The notes beneath the pieces are model-generated. The model did no database searches. It was not told where the DNA came from and was given only the letters and a program-made list of their open reading frames with translations. Source: Flemingiibacterium sp045636265 (GTDB lineage: Bacteria; Bacillota; Clostridia; Oscillospirales; CAG-272). From it: a DNA stretch of 17,604 bases. A program made the position numbers and the translations under genes. Within the stretch, counting starts at the first letter, position 1. Each line of letters begins with the position of its first letter. Below, one piece after another: positions 13,225-17,604 of the stretch. The stretch is taken from NCBI GenBank assembly GCA_045636265.1, contig JAZTXD010000020.1, positions 1-17,604 of the forward strand, in the 5' to 3' direction.

Positions 13225-14958
13225 TTAATACATAATGATTCCTTGCCTCTTGGCTTGGTTCTCACGGCGTTGCTTCTTGTCGATACCGTGGTAATCGATC
13301 GTATGCTCTTGGCTGTACATATCCTCGCTTCTCTCGTCAAGGATGTTGCCTGCGTAGTAAAACAGATCGCATACGCCGATGACGATCCGCGCGTTGAGCC
13401 CTTGCTCGATAGAACGTAGCACCTCACGGGCAGGCTCGTAGCCCTGCTCGGCAGCAGAGGACAGGAAGGCTTTGCCTGCCTCATGATCCTCGTACTCGTA
13501 GTAAAGCAACAGCCCAACTCTGGTCTGTGTCCACGCATCCGTCCGCGCCGAACGCTCGAACCACTCTCGCGCTTCCTCGCGCTTGCCCTCGTCATAGAGC
13601 ATTTTCCCGTAGGTATATTCCGCTTGGAAGCTGCCGTGAGAGGCGGCTCTTTCAAAATATATCTTGGCATCTTCGGGCGACTTATCCATCAAATATTTGG
13701 CGTATTCATACTCGGCATAGCCGAAGTTTTTGTCCACAGCCATGCGGAGATAGCGGAGCTTATCGCTCGGCTTTTCGGTGAACTTTCCGTCACGGTAAGC
13801 CTTGTAGACGAGGTAAGAGGCGAGCTCAAGCCCTCGGTCGGCCGCCTTGCGAAGCCACCATTCTGCGTTCTCCATATCGTCCGTCTTTTCAAGATAATAT
13901 CTGCCGAGGCGGTAGAAGATCATCGGGTCATCACGGAAGTCAGCGTGAAAAGAGAGATAATCAAAATCGTTTTTTCTCTCCTTCAGCTCTGAATAATCGT
14001 AGCTGATCTCTCGCTCCGGCTGTGCCGACGGAGAGGAAATCTCCGCGGCACTTTTGACGACGGCGTTGCGAACCGATTTGAATTCTTCGTTATCCTCGAT
14101 GGGAATCTTGTCGGGAATCTCATCGGTATAGGTACGAACGATCTCGCATTTGTAGCGATACCAAGCGTCGTACAGCTCCGAGATCTGCTCGTCAGCCCCA
14201 AGCATTTTTACGATATCTTTGACGAGAGCCTTGGTATTTTTATCGAGATATCCGTAGACCTTTTTGCCCTTATGCTTCGAAAGCTTTTCCGAAAGCAACT
14301 CCATTTTTGCAAGGATTTCGAGTGAGATGGAGTGGTTGCCGTTACGAATGTCAGCGACAAGTGCGTCGATACGATTGCGACAGCTCGTTTTGATATCCTC
14401 TCTTGCCTCGGTCTGCTTTTTATAAATTTGGATATGCTCTTGGCGAAAGATATCCGAGGCGAGAGTCTTCTTGATGTTGTGGATGCCCTCGAGAGAAAGA
14501 TACGGCTCTTGCGGTCGGGACGACCACACCATCATGTGGACGTGAGGGTTGGTTTCCTTGTTGTGATAGGCGGCAACCCAGCGCAGATTTGATGGCGTGA
14601 TGCCCATTTCTTTTGCCACAACATTCCGTCGAGAACGCAGAAGATTTACCCATTGCTCGGCAGAATTGTAGCCGACTCTCTCGGCATCCTCGCGCTTGAG
14701 GGAGATGATAAATCCCCATACGTTTCCGAGATGATTGTCTATTTCCTCGCTGATTTTCGAAAGAGAAACGTCCACTCCTTCGTCGGAGAAGAGCCCGTGA
14801 GAGCCATGACGCTCACCGATATATCCGGCCATTCCGCTTCGGAGAATTTCAACGCCCTCGCGCGTTCCGATATACTGCGCATATCCTCCGCGTGATTGTC
14901 CTTTCTCCGTCTTGTGTCCGGGCTTATAGAACGGCGCTTTTACAATTATTTTTGCCAT
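13225..14958 (-). CDS. MOBP-family relaxase (MobP3/MobL-like) with Sel1-like repeats
   Basis: The 577-aa protein nicks one DNA strand at oriT and pilots it in conjugation. The N-terminal relaxase domain carries the HUH metal motif H132...H139-V-H141 ('HNKETNPHVHMMVW') and an early 'GGYAQYIGTREGVE' (24-37) whose Tyr (Y26 or Y29) is the likely nucleophile. A helical middle region (about 180-270) follows. The C-terminal third (about 345-515) is five Sel1/TPR-like repeats of the 'YRLGRYYLEK...NAEWWLRKAADRG', 'AKIYFERAASHGSFQAEYTYGKMLY' and 'REWFERSA' type, ending in a basic tail. The gene starts 13 bases after the RHH gene, so both form a mobilization operon just downstream of the oriT candidate. 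Sel1 repeats suggest protein contacts, perhaps with the coupling protein. Confidence 0.92.
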   Translation of the reverse strand: MAKIIVKAPFYKPGHKTEKGQSRGGYAQYIGTREGVEILRSGMAGYIGERHGSHGLFSDEGVDVSLSKISEEIDNHLGNVWGFIISLKREDAERVGYNSAEQWVNLLRSRRNVVAKEMGITPSNLRWVAAYHNKETNPHVHMMVWSSRPQEPYLSLEGIHNIKKTLASDIFRQEHIQIYKKQTEAREDIKTSCRNRIDALVADIRNGNHSISLEILAKMELLSEKLSKHKGKKVYGYLDKNTKALVKDIVKMLGADEQISELYDAWYRYKCEIVRTYTDEIPDKIPIEDNEEFKSVRNAVVKSAAEISSPSAQPEREISYDYSELKERKNDFDYLSFHADFRDDPMIFYRLGRYYLEKTDDMENAEWWLRKAADRGLELASYLVYKAYRDGKFTEKPSDKLRYLRMAVDKNFGYAEYEYAKYLMDKSPEDAKIYFERAASHGSFQAEYTYGKMLYDEGKREEAREWFERSARTDAWTQTRVGLLLYYEYEDHEAGKAFLSSAAEQGYEPAREVLRSIEQGLNARIVIGVCDLFYYAGNILDERSEDMYSQEHTIDYHGIDKKQRRENQAKRQGIIMY

Positions 14959-14971
14959 TCACACCTCGAAA

Positions 14972-15355
14972 TCAGAAGCGGAAGGAGCCGTTCGTTTCCT
15001 TCAAATGACGGATGGCATCGGCACGAAGACGTTCCAGATCCTCGTCGGAAAAATTCAAATATTCGGCAAGAAGCTCGGTGAGCATAGCGATCTGAGTTGC
15101 CATTTTGAACTCAACGTTTCGGATTCTTCCTTCGCTGTCCTTGATTTTGGAGTCCATTACCGACTCGAGAGAAGGCAGAAGGAATCGTTCCATATGCTCC
15201 TTTTCCAACCAAGCACAGTAGAAATCCACGGCTTCACGGATGAATAAATTGCGGGACTTTTTGCCGTACCGCTCAGTGAGACGGTCGCAACGTTCCCATT
15301 GAGAAGGGGTAAGGCTTACGCCTTTTGCGGATAAATTTTGATTGTTATTACTCAT
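14972..15355 (-). CDS. Ribbon-helix-helix relaxosome accessory protein (MobC-like)
   Basis: The 127-aa protein has a ribbon-helix-helix-like N-terminus: the strand 'KGVSLTPSQWERCDRLTERYG' and helix 'SRNLFIREAVDFYCAWLEK' (about 11-54), followed by a long helical part with 'EGRIRNVEFKMATQIAMLTELLAEYLNF' (about 75-103), probably for oligomerisation. Such proteins bind oriT and help the relaxase nick. It is directly upstream of the relaxase and its promoter region overlaps the oriT candidate, so it may also repress its own operon. GAGGT lies about 9 bases before the ATG. Confidence 0.8.
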   Translation of the reverse strand: MSNNNQNLSAKGVSLTPSQWERCDRLTERYGKKSRNLFIREAVDFYCAWLEKEHMERFLLPSLESVMDSKIKDSEGRIRNVEFKMATQIAMLTELLAEYLNFSDEDLERLRADAIRHLKETNGSFRF

Positions 15356-15418
15356 GTGTTTTTTACCTCATGGTTTCATAAATTTTCAAAGGTGCCGCAA
15401 GCAGACATCCAAAACTGC

Positions 15419-15547
15419 GTTGCTACACCTTGGTTTTTCGGGGGTATCAGACTGTTTACCCTCCAAATTGGCACACGGCAGACACGAAGGCTGTTTCCTT
15501 GCGATTCGTCATCAATCTGCAAAAAGCCTTGTTACACCGTGCTTTTT
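15419..15547. repeat. Imperfect 20-bp direct repeats in the oriT region
   Basis: The 20-mers at 15419-15438 (GTTGCTACACCTTGGTTTTT) and 15528-15547 (CTTGTTACACCGTGCTTTTT) agree at 16 positions, 109 bases apart. The second copy is also flanked by an inverted repeat AAAAAGC-N13-GCTTTTT (15521-15547). Candidate binding sites for the RHH protein. Confidence 0.5.
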
Positions 15548-15555
15548 TCTTCGCT

Positions 15556-15610
15556 CGGCGTTGCCGTGCGATGTGATTCGCCATGGCATATAGACATGCC
15601 TTTATCCTGC
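15556..15610 (+). other. oriT: Predicted origin of transfer with RP4-like nick site
   Basis: The plus strand has TATCCTG|C (15603-15610; nick predicted between 15609 and 15610), the consensus of RP4-type MOBP nic sites. Three small hairpins come just before it: CGGC-GTT-GCCG (15556-15566), GCGA-N6-TCGC (15568-15581) and GGCAT-N6-ATGCC (15585-15600), the last ending three bases before ATCCTG. This is the layout of RP4 oriT. It lies in the 325-bp non-coding gap between excisionase-like and RHH genes. Transfer would lead with the right-hand part and bring the mob and int genes in last. Confidence 0.78.
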
Positions 15611-15638
15611 TAAAAAAATAAGGAGGCGAAAAGCCCCC
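15611..15638 (-). terminator. Terminator of the excisionase-like gene
   Basis: GGGGGC-TTTTC-GCCTCC on the minus strand (15622-15638, one mismatch) followed by TTATTTTTTT. It abuts the nick site. Confidence 0.7.
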
Positions 15639-15680
15639 AATTCAGCGGTATTCGGTTCACTTACTGTTGCGTTCACCGTA

Positions 15681-15896
15681 TCAAACTCTGTTGTATCTCG
15701 TCTGCTCATCGAGCCACTCGAGGAGTCTGTCACGGGGGATGATGGTTCGCCCCTGAACGATTTTGAGCTTGGGAAAATTGTCCTCACGCACCAGCTCGTA
15801 AGCGCTGGCACGGGAGATGCCGAGAAGGCCTGCCACTTCCATTACGGTGAGGAACATGGGAAGCTCATCTCGGTTCTTATACATCGACTGCTTCAT
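15681..15896 (-). CDS. Excisionase-family helix-turn-helix protein
   Basis: A 71-aa DNA-binding protein of the HTH_17/excisionase type: 'FLTVMEVAGLLGISRASAYELVRED' (15-39) is the winged-helix part and 'FPKLKIVQGRTIIPRDRLLEWLDEQ' (41-65) the wing and last helix. In Tn916-like elements such proteins direct the integrase to excision. It is not next to the integrases but 2.6 kb away, so a regulatory role is also possible. AAAGGAGGT lies 7 bases before the ATG. A terminator precedes and follows it. Confidence 0.85.
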   Translation of the reverse strand: MKQSMYKNRDELPMFLTVMEVAGLLGISRASAYELVREDNFPKLKIVQGRTIIPRDRLLEWLDEQTRYNRV

Positions 15897-15922
15897 TGAA
15901 TCTACCTCCTTTCGTTGAGAAT

Positions 15923-15956
15923 AAAAAAGGAGTGCCGAGATTTTTTCTCGACACTC
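15923..15956 (-). terminator. Terminator after the polymerase-like gene
   Basis: An 11-bp stem on the minus strand (GAGTGTCGAGA at 15946-15956 with TCTCGGCACTC at 15930-15940, one T-G wobble, A-rich loop) followed by CTTTTTTATT. It is 16 bases after the stop codon and 34 before the ribosome binding region of the excisionase gene, so it may attenuate read-through to that gene. Confidence 0.85.
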
Positions 15957-15972
15957 ATAGGTGTTGTTTTTG

Positions 15973-17604
15973 TTATTTGATCAGCAGATGCCCGTGAGGA
16001 AAACCGTAGATATCTTCCGTGCGGTATCCTTCGGGAACGCTTTCGGGATCGACTCTGACAAGGTCGTAAGGCTGGAAGCCCTCGACAGTTTTGATCTTGG
16101 AAAGAAGCCTGCGGTTGTCCTCGTAGAGCAGGCTTGCGAAGAGCAGATACCGCGCCGACTTGATATCATATTTCGATTTATCGGGATGGTCGATCTCGTC
16201 AAGAAGCATGCAGAGGATATGGTCGTTCGCCACATTCTTGGAGACGATTTTGAGGCAGGCTTGGTAGAGCTCGTTTGCCTCATCGCAGAGGATGAGCTTC
16301 TCGTCATCGTCGGCATCCTTCATGGCAGTTTGCATCGCCGTGATCTTGGTGTGAGCCTCCGTGACCGCTTTGATAATATTCTGCTTCTTGTGGGTATCGT
16401 TTGCGCCTGCATCGCTTGCATCAAGCTCAAAGAGATCTGACAGTGAGACCGTCCTTGTGTAGGCGGCTCTGCCGGGGAAGGCGGCTACCGCATCGTGAAC
16501 GAAGGACATGGGGGCTTCGAGCTTGGCGGTGTTTTCGCCAACGTCCGCGCTCTCATCTCCCACGATGAATTTATAAAACGCAGGGAGATTACCGCCATTC
16601 TTCTTTTTGAAGTTCTGACGGTAATGGCGCAGGCGTGAGAGCACCTTGGTGGAATCGGCAGAATACAAACGCTTCGCCTTGTCGATCTCCATGCCCGACA
16701 GCACGGCGAGGACGCAGATGTCACGGTAGATATCCAAGGGATGGCATTCGCTCTCTCCTGTCACGTAGGCATCCCAAAGTAAACAGTTGAGGAACTGGGA
16801 GAGGTTGACGATCTCTCCGATCTTATTCTTTGCGATGGTCTGGTCGAGCTTGGCAAGGCTTCTCGGAGTGTTGACGTAATCGGTCTTGCCGACAGGCTCT
16901 GCCTTGCATACGGGGACTTTGAGAATATCGTATGCGTTGACCACACCGTTTACGATCCATTCGTTATTGGTGACGAGCATAGAGTCGGAGTCGTAATCGC
17001 AACCGTTGAGCCTCTGCTGAATATTACTTTCGATCGCATTCACGCAAATGATGTTGGGCGTGAGATTGAAGTACCGCAGAAGGTCATAGCAATGCACGTT
17101 CCTTGCGAGGTAGAGGTTGCCCATGGTGATATGAGGACTGCGTGCACAGAGCACCATCTCGCCGTGAGCGAAGCCCGTGGTGCATACCTGTCCGTCATCC
17201 AAGGAGAACGAGAAGGTCGGCTCATAGCTCTCGTCGGTGAGCGCCACAAGGAATTCGTAAGCATTTCCGAACAGCACCTGATAGTTACCGCAGACGGCAA
17301 CTCGTCCTTTCTTCAGCCTTCTCTTGAAATACTTCGTTGTATCGCTTCGGAAGGATTTGTAGAACTCGGTCTGCTCGAACAGCGGTGTGCGGCAGGTCAT
17401 ATCGAGGACGGTATCCCGACGGTACTTGGCAAGGTCGGGAAGCTCCTGTTCTGCAATGGTGGCGTGGTCGGTGGTCATGTTGATCTGATAACGCAGAACG
17501 GGAGATCTGTCCAGCATATCCTGCAGATAGCGGAAGGACGGTTCAAGGAGCTTGCTGATACCCTCACGGGTAAGCCCGAGGGTGTTGAGGAGCTGATAGT
17601 TGGT
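15973..17604 (-). CDS. Cellular-RdRP/YonO-like double-psi beta-barrel RNA polymerase homologue (5' end beyond the window)
   Basis: The frame is open to the right edge: 543 residues are visible and the N-terminus is missing (the ATG at 17517 is internal). Counting from the edge, the key blocks are 'YQVLFGNAYEFL' (108-119), 'MVLCARSPHITMGNL' (150-164), 'LNGCDYDSDSMLV' with D203, D205 and D207, 'NKIGEIVNLSQFLN' (260-273), and 'ICVLAVLSGMEIDKAKR' (296-312). Order and spacing match the catalytic barrel of QDE-1-like RNA-dependent RNA polymerases and phage YonO (R-x-P...G-D-I, D-x-D-G-D, I-G-x-I-x-N, A-V-D-x-x-K) and, for the Asp block, NADFDGD of RNA polymerase beta-prime. All three magnesium-binding Asp are present, but Gly is Ser. 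The C-terminal 200 residues are helical and not recognised. A stop and a terminator end the gene. Function on the element is unknown: transcription of its genes, primer synthesis or RNA copying are possible. Confidence 0.75.
   Translation of the reverse strand, partial: TNYQLLNTLGLTREGISKLLEPSFRYLQDMLDRSPVLRYQINMTTDHATIAEQELPDLAKYRRDTVLDMTCRTPLFEQTEFYKSFRSDTTKYFKRRLKKGRVAVCGNYQVLFGNAYEFLVALTDESYEPTFSFSLDDGQVCTTGFAHGEMVLCARSPHITMGNLYLARNVHCYDLLRYFNLTPNIICVNAIESNIQQRLNGCDYDSDSMLVTNNEWIVNGVVNAYDILKVPVCKAEPVGKTDYVNTPRSLAKLDQTIAKNKIGEIVNLSQFLNCLLWDAYVTGESECHPLDIYRDICVLAVLSGMEIDKAKRLYSADSTKVLSRLRHYRQNFKKKNGGNLPAFYKFIVGDESADVGENTAKLEAPMSFVHDAVAAFPGRAAYTRTVSLSDLFELDASDAGANDTHKKQNIIKAVTEAHTKITAMQTAMKDADDDEKLILCDEANELYQACLKIVSKNVANDHILCMLLDEIDHPDKSKYDIKSARYLLFASLLYEDNRRLLSKIKTVEGFQPYDLVRVDPESVPEGYRTEDIYGFPHGHLLIK

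Larger units (their letters stand above)
10354..17604. mobile_element. Integrated conjugative or mobilizable element (one end)
   Basis: This block holds tandem tyrosine recombinases, a MOBP relaxase, its RHH partner, a predicted oriT, an excisionase-like gene and a large polymerase-like gene, all on the minus strand. The left limit must lie between the KdpE-box-like site of the host operon (10308) and the integrase stop (10510); I cannot place att exactly because the other end is outside the window. No type IV secretion or coupling protein gene is visible, so ICE versus mobilizable element is open. Confidence 0.8.

Noticed and set aside
16984..16998. DYDSD as a Toprim (primase/topoisomerase) or palm-domain polymerase motif
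   Set aside because: Toprim needs an upstream catalytic Glu block and DxD alone, and palm enzymes use GDD/YxDD. The R-x-P block before, N-G before the Asp triplet and the I-G-x-I-x-N helix after fit the double-psi barrel better.
17515..17517. ATG as the start of the polymerase-like protein
   Set aside because: The frame continues upstream without a stop to the window edge (29 more codons) and no ribosome binding site precedes this ATG; the protein is 5' partial.
1..17604. CRISPR array, tRNA, rRNA or riboswitch
   Set aside because: No regularly spaced repeats, no cloverleaf or rRNA-like sequence and no recognised riboswitch core were seen in the intergenic gaps.

Overview
Every gene I can support in this 17.6 kb window lies on the minus strand. 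The proteins and signals (strong AGGAGG ribosome binding sites, KtrAB-type potassium uptake, a MerR regulator with a membrane and zinc-ribbon tail, TGnTAtAAT promoters, Tn916-like integrases) point to a low-to-mid GC Firmicute of class Clostridia, probably a gut species. No rRNA, tRNA or marker gene is present, so I do not name a genus.

Left part (1-10310) looks like host chromosome. It begins with the start of an XRE regulator that is cut by the window edge. Next comes an overlapping operon of a MerR-type regulator, a small PLDc_N membrane protein, an ABC ATPase and an ABC-2 permease. Its regulator-proximal promoter has the 19-bp spacer and central palindrome typical of MerR control. A citrate synthase gene follows. 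Then comes a potassium operon, transcribed in the order ktrB-like channel, ktrA-like RCK subunit, a 94-aa membrane-anchored unknown, a short KdpD-like kinase, KdpE, an SdpI-family protein and an 88-aa membrane protein. No kdpFABC is present. The kinase lacks the usual N-terminal KdpD domain and starts with the USP domain, which carries most of the c-di-AMP-binding motif. A KdpE-box-like sequence lies upstream of the channel gene. My reading is that KdpDE here controls a Ktr/Trk uptake system.

Right part (about 10350-17604) is one end of a conjugative or mobilizable element. It has two adjacent tyrosine recombinases, a MOBP-type relaxase carrying Sel1-like repeats, a ribbon-helix-helix accessory protein, a non-coding oriT region with an RP4-like nick sequence right after a hairpin, a small excisionase-like protein, and the C-terminal 543 residues of a large protein that runs off the right edge. 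The other end of the element is not in the window.

The most interesting item is that last protein. It contains an RxP...N-G-x-D-Y-D-S-D block, with flanking motifs on both sides, matching the catalytic double-psi beta-barrel of QDE-1/YonO-type and beta-prime RNA polymerases. It therefore looks like a single-chain RNA polymerase of the cellular-RdRP fold encoded by a conjugative element. All three metal-binding aspartates are kept, but the usual DxDGD glycine is serine.
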